DNA of 64,000 nucleotides, taken from Morinoia aosen (Eukaryota > Arthropoda > Malacostraca > Amphipoda > Talitridae). Positions 34,253-45,620 of the stretch are shown piece by piece; within the stretch, counting starts at the first letter, position 1; each line of letters opens with the position of its first letter. The notes below the pieces were generated by a model. It did not search any database. It was not told the origin of the DNA and worked only from the letters and a program-made list of their open reading frames with translations. Position numbers and translations under genes: made by a program. The stretch is taken from assembly GCA_030386875.1 (NCBI GenBank), contig CM059563.1, positions 36,556,139 to 36,620,138 on the forward strand, read 5' to 3'.

Positions 34253-34607
34253 AGCCCCCTCAGGGGGAAACAATTATTGTATCTATGAGAACTAGCGCTA
34301 CCAGGGGGACAAAATGAGGGCCTCAGCTGAGAGTTAGGTAGGCCTTCTTTTTGTTGAAATAATTTTTTTTTTGTTATGCTAAGGACCACTTTTTTCCGGT
34401 TCACTGCTGTCCTGTACTTCAGCACCTGCTACTTTCTTCTTCAACTTAGGTCTTGTTTTATAATCTTCTTTCACAACTTACTGTTTTTATGCCTTTTCTG
34501 CGTAGATTCCGCGTTTCCATAACTCCATATTAAATGGTGCCTTCCTCCTTCCTCTCGCATTTGTTGCTGGATAGGGAGGCTAAAACTAACGACTAATCTA
34601 ATCTAAG
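34253..34607 (+). repeat. Dispersed repeat family A, copy 2 (near complete)
   Basis: It starts at CCCTCAGGGGGAAACAATT and ends in the family tail CTAATCTAATCTAA. The interior carries AGGTAGGCCTTCTTTTTGTT, GGTTCACTGCTGTCC and GGAGGCTAAAACTAA. The tail of repeated GATTA/TAATC words suggests a SINE-like or other short retroposon, but I see no tRNA-like boxes. Confidence 0.75.
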
Positions 34608-34609
34608 CG

Positions 34610-35393
34610 GCAGGTAGCCCGACCGTCTTTGTCCTCAACAAGCAACGTCATGACGTAGGGAAGTGCTGACGAAACTGATGTAACGTCACAGCACATCAAT
34701 TTCTCTAGCGTTGAAAATAAATCACATGAAGAAGTAGAGCCACTAAATCTTGAATGACATTTCCATATCTAGTACAAATTCTCGTGCTTAAAAATACGGG
34801 TTTACGCTATGTGACCCTCTCTGCGGTCACCCTACGTTCACTGAATAAGCTAAATAATGCAACATAACTCCAAAATTGAACACAATAAGCATACGCAACT
34901 GAAACAACACGATTTTCATTATGACTACGAACATCGTCACCGACTACTTACTTCCAAAATCGACAATGTTGCATCGTACAACACGGCTACAGTACTTGTT
35001 ACCAGGGATCGGATCATATCTCTTACTCGTCCTCGCTCTACCGTAAACTAGAATACAATCGTAACCGCATCGTGAAGGCAGCATTAGTTACAAACTTCTG
35101 GCATCCTCATCATAACAACAAACATCAAGCCACGTTTCTTTCCGGATGACCCAAAATAGTCAACATATGTTATCACTACCATAACATATTTATGTAGACC
35201 TACATTATATTGTGTTATAAGCGCATCACTTCCATTTTATTGCAGATTTCGAGCAAGGGAGTGATTTGCAGTTTTCGAACACAGAAGTGAGTGACGGAAA
35301 TTCCGCACAAGTTTCAGGAGCGGTCGTCGGACCGGTCCCGTAGACATCTTTTTATCAGAGAACATCTAAGCGTAAGTTCACTTATTTTCAATT
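34610..35393. other. No gene recognised
   Basis: Only short frames are present; no named repeat. Confidence 0.5.
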
Positions 35394-35404
35394 TATTAAT
35401 CTCT

Positions 35405-36284
35405 TTTTGTATTAAGTTTAAGAGGAGGTAGAGCATTTTAGGTACCTCGGGTCGGATGTGACTGTTAAGGATAGTATGGAAGCAGAAGTGAGGCATCGAG
35501 TGAGTGAAGGCTGTAAGACATTGGGTACAATGAGGAAAGTTTTTGAATGCAGGAGTTAGAGCATGAATGCTAAGAGGGGACTGTATGAAAGCTAGATTGT
35601 GCCAGTTTTGTTGTATGGAGCAGAGTCCTGGGGGTTGAGGGTAGCTGAGAGGAGGAAGTTGGATGTGTTTGAGATGAAGTGTTTGATGAGCATGTATGGA
35701 GTAACTAGAAGAGATAGGATCAGGAATGAGTTGGTTAGGGGACAGACGGGTGTTATCAAAAAGTTGAGCAGGCGAGTGGATGAAAGAGTGTTTGGATGGT
35801 TTGGGCATGTTGAAAGAATGAATGTTGCGCGGCTGGTGAAAAAGATATATATGCCGGAAGTGAGTGGTCTTCGAGCGCGAGGTAGACCACGGATGAGTTG
35901 GATGGATGGGGTGAGACGTGCTTTGTGTGAGAGGGGTCTGACTGTGGACGTGGCGAGAGGGATGGCTGCGGGCAGAATTGAGTGTGGGCAGCGCATAAGA
36001 AGGTAATTTTATTTTTGACGCGTTACTGGAAGCTGCTCCCGTGTGATGGGGTTGACCTGTCCTGTGCGGGGGGAGGGGCTGCACTCAATGAAGCAGTCGG
36101 GGTAAACCAGCTATGGCTGTCGGGCCTGACTGTGGAAGGTGGTTGTGCTGGGCTGCTGCTGATCCTGGCAGTTCAGGTGCGGCCAGTGCTGCCTCTCTCG
36201 CCTCCTAGTGACTAAGTGTGGTGATTGTGGCCTGCTGTCGGCTACCCTCCCATAGGGAGGATAAGCCCGGTATATGTATGTATG
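35405..36284 (+). mobile_element. 5'-truncated LINE with 11-bp target-site duplication
   Basis: It is bounded by TATTAATCTCT at 35394-35404 and again at 36285-36295. The interior holds only the end of an RT protein and a GC-rich 3' UTR, finishing in a short (TGTA)n tail at about 36272-36284. This is the classic result of incomplete target-primed reverse transcription. The clade is probably RTE-like or another one with a microsatellite 3' end. Confidence 0.85.
35424..36006 (+). pseudogene. C-terminal end of a LINE reverse transcriptase
   Basis: The reading begins VEHFRYLGSDVTVKDSMEAE, has stops at about 35558 and 35594, then continues PVLLYGAESWGLR, FEMKCLMSMYGVTRRDRIRN, FGWFGHVERMN and GRPRMSWMDGVRRAL, to a stop at 36004-36006. 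This is the conserved LINE tail after the thumb. The polymerase active site is not included, so the piece has no enzymatic function. Confidence 0.85.
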
Positions 36285-36295
36285 TATTAATCTCT

Positions 36296-37017
36296 CTATT
36301 TGCTTATTTCCGATCATTGCAATTTCAATGTATAAATCTTTCTAATTCAAATTCTTATGATAATGTTGAATGCTATCTAAGTACCAATATCGTCATATGA
36401 GGGAGAAGGGACATAAGGTTTTTTATGATCTAACTATAACTCGTACTAGCGCTCTTTAGAAGTGATCAACGATTACGTAAAGTGCGTACACAAGTAGGTA
36501 GACAACTTTCAACGAAACTTAGTCTGGCCATCAATGGTAGTTTTTGCGAACGGAGACTTTATCTTTGCGTCTCGAACATTTGAACTAGTTATCCACCATC
36601 TTAACCACCAAATTTAAATTCCTAGAAAATTCTAAATATTTACTTGCGCGTTAGAGGACCGTCTATCCAAGAAAGTTGTCATTTCCCGACTGATTTTTCT
36701 GAAATTTTCACAACACGTGTGGAATCATGCAGCGATTTTTGTTTGGTTTTCGTATAATTGTATTAAAAAGTTAATTTTCTAAGAATGAAGCGTTAAAGTG
36801 GATATTCGGAGAATGATACTCCTACAATTTTGAAGGTACAAAACCGGCATTATGTTTTATAGATAGCTAAATGTATTACATAAAGAATCATTGCAGCGTA
36901 ATAGCTATAGTAGTGTGCTACTATTTTGAATCTTTTATTATTGCTAGCTGCGTTGTGCTATAAGTGCTTAAGTAGAGATTCCTGTGTACCCTGGAGAGTA
37001 ACATCCATGATCGACCT
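36296..37017. other. No gene recognised
   Basis: AT-rich, with short frames only. Confidence 0.5.
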
Positions 37018-37547
37018 GTTACGCGCAATAGCGAGAGCATGTGGAAGGCTTCAGAAGATAGGTTGTTAAGGTTGTAAAGGTTTGGAGCCTGTAGAGGACG
37101 GCGTGACTATCTCTGTACTGATCCGTGTATACTTTCCATCCGTGTCTACGTTGTGCGTGATATGGTGGGTCTGAGCATGGACAAGTTAATAAAGGCTCAC
37201 GTCCTGTGCTAGATGACTCCGCCGTAAGATAGTCGCCGATGTACAAAGCAGGATCGTATAGTTTCACGTAGCATAGTCATGCCGACCGGTTTTATCGTAA
37301 GTGGTATGTTTTAAAGTGCCATATCTTGTCCGTTGGATGTCAATAAAACGTAAGTTTCATATTTTGGTTGTTTTCATGAAGGCCGGTTTGAGAATAGCGC
37401 CACAAGATTGGGCCGGAAAATTAACACGAACTGGTGCAAGTTGTCAAGAGAAGTTCGGTCGTAATTGGTGCTCAGGTGTGATTTGGTAAACCTTTTGGTC
37501 GGTGACTGTACCGAAGCCTGGGACGTCTCTGGAATTTGTTGGCAGAG
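37018..37547 (+). other. GC-richer flank of the hAT element, possible LTR
   Basis: It is higher in GC than its neighbours and contains an AATAAA at about 37342 (GTCAATAAAACG). The sequence after the hAT element (40264-40440) is similarly GC-rich and restarts with the duplicated TGGCAGAG, so the hAT sits inside this older unit. An LTR is possible, but neither its ends nor a partner can be shown. Confidence 0.3.
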
Positions 37548-40263
37548 CAGGGCTGCCAATGCTTGGGTTTTGCCCCAAGATCTTGGGTTTTTGGAACATG
37601 CCTTGGGTTCTTGGTTTTTTTTTATGAAATATATTGATATTCTTGGGTTTTGAGCCGCATACTTTGATTATAGTACAAAAAATTTGTCAAAGTCAAATTA
37701 TCACTTAGAAATACCCGTATTTTATCATGCTTGAAGGTTTCGTTACACGTTTGGAATGCATTGCATACTCATCACTGACTCACAGCCTGTGAGCGCGCGC
37801 TGCCACTGCCTGCTCGCCTTACCCCGTTCGAACGCGATTGATACCCGTCACAAATCTCATCTGTTTTGCGCGCGCGCAGTGCTGAGACTGTGAGACACTC
37901 AGTCTTTTAGGTGTTGCGTATGCCGGTCGCGAAAATTGCAATCATTGTTAATTGATTTTCGCCAGTGCTTTGATTCGAAAATCTGTGCGCATTTTTCGAT
38001 TGTACACAGACTTTAAGATGATTGTTTTCCTGTGAACCCTGTCCAGTTAATTAAACAAATGGCTGATAAAACTACGCCAACAAAGAAGAGAAAATGGGAT
38101 GCGCAATGCTTCAAGGAAGAATGGCTCAGTGAAAGGGAATTTAAAGAGTGGCTTGAGCAGGACGAACGATAAAGACTCAAGTTACTGCAAGGCATGTCAA
38201 GTGACGCTAAAAAACGCAAGTAAATTCATGTTGTTGATGTATAAAGATTCTATTAAACATAAAAAATATTTGCAAGGGCTAAAGGCAGCACAAGCATTAC
38301 CCAATTTCTTAAAAAAGAAACAACAACAGAAAGCCAACAAATAGCAAAGAGTGTAAGGTTTGCAGCGTATTGTGCAGAACACAATCTACCCTTTGCCAAC
38401 ATTGACCATCGCTTAAAAGTCTGTAAGCTTGCATTTCCTGATGGTAAAATAGCCGAAAATATGTCGATGAAGCGAACGAAACTTTCCTATGTAATCCAAG
38501 ACAGTATAGCCTTTGCTGAATCTCGCGTTGTTGCAGACATTTGCAAGAATCAGAAGTTCTCGATCGTGATTGACGAAATCACAGACATATCAGTAGTTAA
38601 AGTTTTAGCAGTAGTGGTTAGGTACTTTGATTCAACGAAAGAAGACGTTGTTGATGCCCTTTTGGACAGTGTCATTGTTGAAACTGGCACAGCTTCAGGC
38701 TTGTATGAGTATCATGCTGTAAAATGTCTATTAATAAAAAAATTATTCCTATTGGAAACATCATTAGTTTTGGCAGTGATGATTGTTCTTCAATGTGGGG
38801 AGAAAAAGTGGATTTTAGAAATTACTCAGAGATGAAGTGGCTTCCATTTTCATCATGGGCTGCGTTTGCCACTCTTTTGCGCTTTGTGCCAGTCACGCAG
38901 TGCATGTCTTGCCCTAATATTTGAAAGAATTTTTTAAAAATCTTACAGCCTACTTTTCACGCAGTAGCAAGAGGCAACGAGACTTTACCGTCATTGTTGA
39001 AGCAGTAAATGCGCCAGTAAATTAAATTCCCTAACTCTCACAGACAAGATGGTTATCCAGAGAGAACGTCATTTCCGCCATACTTAATCAATATTCTGCC
39101 TTGCATCTTTATTTCCAAAGTGAAACAAATACTGACAAAGCTGACGGCGCCAGTGAAATCTTCAAAGTGTTATGTGATCGTGGGACGAAACCGATGCTAA
39201 TGTTTCTCCAATATGGGTTGCAGAAAGTTAACAAAATGAAACCGGAGTTTCAGTCAGAGCACTTCAGATTGCATCTTCTTCACTCGATGGTGTTATCTGA
39301 GTACAGAAGCATATTATCTTGTTTCATTAAGGAAGATGTTCTACAGGTCGCTAAAGTGGAAAATATTGATATCAACAAAGAAAGTAGCTACAAGAAACTA
39401 AGTGACGTTTACCTCGGGCGTAGAGCAGCAGCAAATCTAATTAATTAAAGACCCCTTGACGCTTAAAATGAAAAAAAATTAGAAACGATTGCGTAAGATT
39501 TCTAATTGAGTTGTGCAACCAATTCAAGAAAAGGTTCACTTTTGAAAACGACAGCTTGATAGCTAAATCAATTTTACTGGACCCTAATGATATCTAGGAC
39601 GAAAACGAACTCTCCGACATCAATAATTCCTCTGGCTGCTCACTTGCCGTCGCTAGTTTCTGAGGAATGTTTGAATTAATTAGACGATCAATGGAGGAGT
39701 TATCGCGCTAGTGTTGACAGGCTACCGACCGCTGGGGAAAACATTCCACAATACAGGTACGCTTTACGAAAAGCAAAAGATTGTTTGCAGAATTCAAAGT
39801 GCGACATTTCGTCGGACTTCATGACAAACTTCACAGTTTTGCCACATTCGTCAGCTGCCGTTGAACGTATTTTTTCTATGATGAACTGCATTAAAAAAAA
39901 GAAAACAAATTCATTTAGAGCAGAAACTGTGAATAGAATTCTTGCAAAACAGGCAATAACGAGAGGAAATAACAGCTGTACGACATGGACTCCAAGCAAA
40001 GAACTAGTAAGAGATTTAGCTACTGGAACTATGAGTCAGCGATATTTAAAAAGAATAGAGCAAACCAAAGAAACTTTATCGTTGGAAGCCAGTGAAGATG
40101 AACAGGATCTTTAACAATAGCAAACATAACGTGAGTATATATATTTTTTGTAACATAAACCATATACTTTTAGGATTTTTGAAATCTTGGGTTTTTTTTC
40201 TAGATCTTGGGTTTTTTACAGCCCTGATCTTGGGTTTTGATAAAAGTCTCATTGGCAGCCCTG
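37548..40263 (+). mobile_element. Complete hAT element with perfect TIRs and 8-bp TSD
   Basis: It has CAGGGCTGCCAATG at 37548-37561 and its exact complement at 40250-40263. TGGCAGAG flanks both sides (37540-37547 and 40264-40271), a perfect 8-bp duplication. CTTGGGTTTT words recur next to both ends (for example 37573, 37590, 37644, 40186, 40206 and 40229), all in the same orientation. The interior is a transposase gene with stops. At 2716 bp it has the length of a once-autonomous hAT. Confidence 0.9.
38058..40114 (+). pseudogene. hAT transposase (broken), ZMYM/SCAN-like subfamily
   Basis: The ATG is at 38058. Order of pieces: FKEEWLSEREFKEWLEQDER then a stop; a zinc-finger-like DSSYCKACQVTLKNASKF; AAYCAEHNLPFANIDHRLKV; a catalytic-domain start KFSIVIDEITDISVVKVLAV; SFGSDDCSSMWGEK; WLPFSSWAAFATLL; a middle piece at 39101-39448; and the dimerisation region LPHSSAAVERIFSMMN at 39785-40114. 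At least four frame breaks make it inactive. It would excise and insert DNA bearing its TIRs. Confidence 0.85.
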
Positions 40264-40271
40264 TGGCAGAG

Positions 40272-41532
40272 TCGAGCCCTGGGTGCTCCCGAGATAGGTT
40301 GGTAGGGTGAGACGGAACCTTGAAGTGCCTAGGGTAGCAGTGCTACACCCGTGCTTTACGTTGGCTACGCTGGTGGAAGTGGGAGTCGCGCAGCCCAGGG
40401 TATAATAGAAAATTCCGCGACCCCGACTGCCAGACCTACCACATAGCGACTGTTTGATTCCTTGAATTTTTTAAATATTTTTTTCAAACATTGCTCTTCT
40501 GTCAAATATTTTCCGTTTATTTCTCAAACAACTTTCTTAACACTTTGACTGCGACAACAAAATAATAAGTTTAACATCAAACTAAAATTTAATGCCAATT
40601 GTAGTAAGCTATTTGGAAAAAACCAAACACGATCTGGATCTTGACTTTATTTCGCTTTCAATAAATATTTATGAAAATCGTGTTTGCGACTACTGGCAGG
40701 TCAGCAGCATTCTGAAAATTGCCTCCGTGTACCACCGGTGGCGCACGTCACAGTCAAAGTTTAAATAAAAATTTATTCAAAAATCTGCTCAAATGCTTCT
40801 GTAGTTCTTTTTAAGCCCTATCGAATAATATGACTGTCGTTCTTGTACCTCGAAAACTGGGAGGAGTAGCATTTTCAACGACAATAAGTTCAAGTTTTCA
40901 TGAGAGCCTGAGACTCGTCACCTGTTTGCCCTTGCAACGACGCATTTAATTGGTCTTTCGCTAGCTGTAGCGGACGAACGAACACATTTGTAAGGCAGCA
41001 AAGCACATCGTTTGATTCCTAAGAAAATTCTCTTTACCGTGAGCTAAACAAGACAGAATTGATCATTTAACAGTCGCATTTTTTGGGTAGATAGTTCCCT
41101 AAATCATTCCTATGATTCATTCCTTTCAATATGATAATTTATTTCGCTTAATAAGGTCATTTATTAACTTAACTAAATAATATCATTCCAGTTTTGAAAC
41201 ACTATGTCTCGGTCAGGCTTGTATGTCTTCCCATATTTATTATAACAGTCATCAAAACGTCTAACTCGTTATACTTCCTCCCTTAACAGAGCCGCATCGT
41301 CCGTGTCCGTTTTGTTCCTGCCTATTCACGAGACTGGGACGTCACGTGATGAGAAAACACAAGTGAAGTGCAAGACTTGGCCAAGTTAAGCCCACTATGC
41401 CAAAATTCGCAAACACGGAACTTTTGATTATAATGTTGAGGCAACGTTGGAAATGAATTTATGACTGGCAAAAAGTTTATAATGGAAAAGAAAACAAAAT
41501 TGAATGAATAGTCATATGTCCTACTTGTAAAG
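40272..41532. other. No gene recognised
   Basis: The first 170 bp are GC-rich and continue the host unit of the hAT element. The rest is AT-rich with no frame of note. Confidence 0.45.
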
Positions 41533-41896
41533 CTTCCTTTCAGAGGGATACAACTATTGTATCAATTGGAATTGGCGCTCCCAGGGGATTATGTGAGGTC
41601 CCGAGCTAAAGTTTAGGTAGGCCTTCTTTTTGTTGAAATAGAATAGGTTTTTGTTTTGTTACGGACCATCTTTTTTCGGTTCACTACTATCCAGTTTTTC
41701 AGCACCTACTACTTTCTTCTTCAACTTTTTCTTGTTTCATGAACTTCTCTATTAGCTTTCTGTTTCTGTGCCCTTTCTGCGTAGATTCCGCGTTTCCTTA
41801 ACTTCATACTAAATGGTGTCTTCTTCCTTCCTCTCTTTGGATTGCCTTTGTTGCGGATAGGAAGGCTTGAACTAACTAAAAATCTAATCTAATCTT
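41533..41896 (+). repeat. Dispersed repeat family A, copy 3
   Basis: Full-length match to 34253-34607, from TTCAGAGGGATACAACTATT to a tail of AATCTAATCTAATCT. It is non-coding. Confidence 0.8.
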
Positions 41897-42007
41897 GAAA
41901 TAAGTGTGTATGATTAAATAAGGGAAAAAAGGGATCCTGTACCTCCATGGCCGTTCAGTGTTACTATGTATATTATACTTTTCAACATGTGAAACTAATA
42001 TACGGAG

Positions 42008-42335
42008 GATTCGCATGGCTGAGTAACTAGCGAGGGGTATCAATCACTTAATTGTAATTTGTTACTCTTTATAAAATGCTTAGTGTACAGTATAACGTTA
42101 AAAGGTAGACGTTGGAACATATACTATATTCTAATGCTTTATTTTGTATTTCGATTTACTGAAGTGTTAGGATGTTTCATTGAACTGGCAGATAACTGTC
42201 TACAGTATTAGCATGCACGTGAACTGATGTGAAGACAAAGTCGGCCAGCTTCACCGAATAAACTACTGATCCGCATGACTGAGCACCTAACGAGTAGTAA
42301 TCATTCCTTATTTCAAGTTTACTGTCTGCTTCAAT
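42008..42335 (+). repeat. Diverged direct repeat, 260-bp spacing
   Basis: GATTCGCATGGCTGAGTAAC (42008) and GATCCGCATGACTGAGCACC (42268) start two segments of about 65 bp that align along their length. Confidence 0.5.
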
Positions 42336-43092
42336 ATGACGAAGGAATGAATTTGAGGGTTTATTTTAGAAATGCAGGGGTTCTGGCTGTACCACGTTGT
42401 GGATGTCCAAACGCTATTTTCATTTTATGATTTAAAACTTTATTCGATCTCGGGTATGACCTTTGATCTAGATATAATAGCTAGAAGTGCTGCGTGTGTT
42501 GCTTTCCCTACTCATTCATTTGACGCGGTTTATGCTCATTTGTAGTTTCTTCTCCGATTAATCGATTAATACGCACTGAAATAATAGCCATCTAGTCTGA
42601 TGTATATCCTGGTTTTTGTCGTCCACTCTCTATATCGTGCATTTGATTCGTATTGATCTCTTTTCTGCAGTGATGATACGTTAATAGTCAATAGTTGAAA
42701 ATAATACGGATAGTCCGCTGCCACCAGAGGCACAGAGCCTCGAATTGAGTGAGATATGAGTTACTTAAGACTTTCTGAAACACGCGTGAACGAGTACTTT
42801 TCTGGGTAGCGTCCGAGATTACAGGCACGTGTTTCTTGGGTGGCGGTTGAGCGAGACGGGAGAGGAGAAGTATGACACCCGAAGATTTTTGACACATATT
42901 TGGGATGCAATAACGCATCGGCGTGAGCACGGGCGAGGTTAAAGAATCGTACAATGGTACCCGAGGGTCAGCACCACACGTAATGACGCCCTCAGACGAC
43001 TAAAAGTGACAACCGCCAAACAAAGAGCCGACAACTCGAGCCCGGATGATTGTTTTGCATATACTCAATCGCGGTCTCTCCAGAGCGTTTCG

Positions 43093-43180
43093 CAGACACC
43101 CAACTCAATCCATGAAGTGTTTTACAGACACTCAACTCAATCCATGAAGTGTTTTACAGACACTCAACTCAATCCACGAG
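43093..43180 (+). repeat. 32-bp tandem repeat, 2.7 units
   Basis: CAGACAC(C/T)CAACTCAATCCA plus TGAAGTGTTTTA recurs at 43093, 43125 and 43157. It lies in a GC-richer patch (42950-43560) with no recognised gene. Confidence 0.8.
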
Positions 43181-43681
43181 AGTCCGATCCCGACGGTATT
43201 TCGTGTACACAAACCCGAATCACCAACAACAATATGAGCAAGACGACACCAGTCTTTACTCAGACTGGGGTGGTAAAGAGAATGAATGCCAAAGTTTCTT
43301 TACTCAGACTTATACAACTCACTAAAGTGCGGGACTCAACTCTCGGACTCCAACACAACCTCTGGCCGTACTATGCTTTGCGCTAACTCTCGACCCGTCA
43401 GTCCTTCTCGCTTCGGAGCCCTCACCGCTCTTCTCGCCGACCGGACACTTAGTGACCCCCAGACGTCCCGCCAGCCCAGTTCTGCCCCGCGCCTCCTCCC
43501 AAAAAAGGGGTGCGGTTGGGGAAAAGAGGGGTAGGTTTTTTGGGGAAAGGATGTGGGGTATGTTCTCGTGGGGGCCCGGCCTTTCTATTTAGCCAGGGCT
43601 AATTTAATAACTGATCCCACGCTCTGTCACTCGTGCACACGATCGGAGCCGGCACATTGTTTTTATAACTCATCTAATAAC

Positions 43682-43924
43682 TTATATGGTCCTTGACCAA
43701 TTGACGTGGCCGGCATACGAGTACTGCGGCATCCTCATGCCTATAGCGATGCATTTTATGTGAACGCCGTCGACCGTCTCCGGACCATGTAACCGCTCCC
43801 GACCGCGTAGCAATTTATCCCCGCTAATGTGGTAGTCTCCAATTCGAGTTTTATTGATGGCAAGAATATTGTGTGATATCCTACGAAAGAGCTTGTCCTC
43901 TACATCGTACTTCCCACTCGGCAA
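43682..43924 (-). pseudogene. Fragment resembling a Polinton/adintovirus-type structural protein
   Basis: The minus-strand frame includes LPSGKYDVEDKL, then LAINKTRIGDYHISGDKLL and VDGVHIKCIAI. A pattern of LP-x-G-x-Y-x-V/I-D/E-D, then a N-x-T strand, then VHIKC is familiar from uncharacterised arthropod proteins that I associate from memory with Polinton-type elements. The resemblance is weak and the frame is short. No other Polinton gene (polymerase B, integrase, ATPase) is nearby. Confidence 0.25.
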
Positions 43925-43960
43925 TGTGAAATAGGGGATGAAATCTGATTTTATACACTG

Positions 43961-45168
43961 ACGTTATTGTCTTAGATGCAAATTTTTATTTTTAGTTACA
44001 AGTGCAAAGACGTCTGTGTTTGTTAAAGGACTAGAACGCAACCTGACGTAATGCGTTATGAATAATTCCAATGTTCGATCCTTGATTAATTTATGGCGGA
44101 TAACTTTGAATGGTATATCACTCCTTTAGTTACTAAAACTAACCTGCATATACCAAGATTGTTTTTTTACAATAGTTAGTTAATTACAACGGTTACATTC
44201 TTCCGGTTCAGTTTGGTGCCATTAATTGCTTCTTTATGCACAACCTCTGTTACTGTGCTGAGATTATTATTATGTTTCCTGTGTGGTTTTTCAGCGGATT
44301 TTAATAATATAGTACTGATGTGTGCAAGATGTTCTTTGAAGATCATATATGAATCCGTTGTAATGCTCTAGAACATATCTGATTTCTTTTCTTGAATTTC
44401 AACTTCACAAGTTCTAATACGTGGAAGAAATGCATTTCTCTACTATTGCAAAGTAATGCATTTAGTCGGATCGCTGTTAAGCTTATTTTCTTAGCGTAAA
44501 CAATTATTATTAATTATTGTCAGAGAACGAGACTGCGAACATTTGAATGTTCGTGTGCTGGAAACTGGTTTCAGGCTTCCTCTCGTGCGCCATATGACAC
44601 TACCTCCCCGCGGGTACTACATTGCTGGGTCTCGTGCTATGCCTCCAATTTTTTCGAAACGCTTTTTGTAAATTCTGTTTGCTGACTTTCTTTGAAAAAA
44701 CATTTCTCGATCTAGTTTTTCCATCGCGACCTGTAATTGTTTTTTACGTTCATTTGTCTTCTATGTAAACGGAGTTTTTCAAATAATGTCATCACATTTA
44801 GGCTGATTTATCAAATATAAATAAACCAGAACGAATTAGTTTTCTTTATTTTCTAAGAGGTAAAACGGGTTCAACATTTATAGAACGTAAAATAGTGTTA
44901 TTAGTTCATCATGCGATAGTTAACGTTGCGTGTTTTGATGGTTGTGCAAGGTTTTTCTCATCAGAAAATATTTCGAATAATATATGAGCAGGATAGCATT
45001 TTTACTTTGCCTTGCAATCTCGAAATGCGTTCTCAAATCTTGCCATTGAGCAACAATTTTTTTTCAGTAGGTTGGATGGACAACCATCGAGTTTTGCAAG
45101 CTGGTGGAATTTTCAATGGATGTGAAACAATATTAACTGATTCATAAAGTTAATTGAACTGGCATGGT
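43961..45168. other. No gene recognised
   Basis: AT-rich. The frame at 44926-45147 has no recognisable features. Confidence 0.5.
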
Positions 45169-45620
45169 CTAAGAAAATTTTGCAAACCAATTATGAGTAT
45201 CTGCCATCAAAAATTCCTGCGATCCTGCCATCAAAATTCCACATCTCATCAATGTTAAATTAAAATTTTCTTCTTTGAACTTGGCATAAACTTCATTATT
45301 GATACCAGCAATGACACTCGTATTGTCAGTCTCTATTGCATTGCGATTATCAATGCTCAAATTCCTATTTATCAACAATTGTTTTAAGGCTGTCACAACT
45401 CTTTCTGCATCACTTTTAATAATTTTACAATTACTAAGTAAGTTGATTCCACTTTATTAGATGCATGATTTCAGTATATAAGCGATACACGAAGTAATTT
45501 CATGATTAAAATATCATTGCCTCCATCCAACAATAAACTGAACTCATTGTTGCCAATATCATTGGTCAGTCTTTCGTTGAAATGAGGCCACAATACATTT
45601 TTTAATATATGTGTATTTTA
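45169..45620 (-). pseudogene. hAT transposase fragment
   Basis: Minus-strand reading: NDIGNNEFSLLLDGGND with a catalytic-Asp-like position, then with a stop to IETDNTSVIAGINNEVYAKF and LTLMRCG. The pieces occur in the order of the catalytic domain of hAT transposases. The N-terminus and the C-terminal dimerisation region are missing. A candidate 5' terminus, TGGCAGCACTG, lies at 46035-46045, preceded by repeated ATCTAGAT-type words. Confidence 0.6.

Noticed and set aside
35314-36084. 256-aa minus-strand ORF rich in His/Pro/Ser
   Set aside because: It is the antisense shadow of the LINE reverse-transcriptase tail on the plus strand, which has clear homology.
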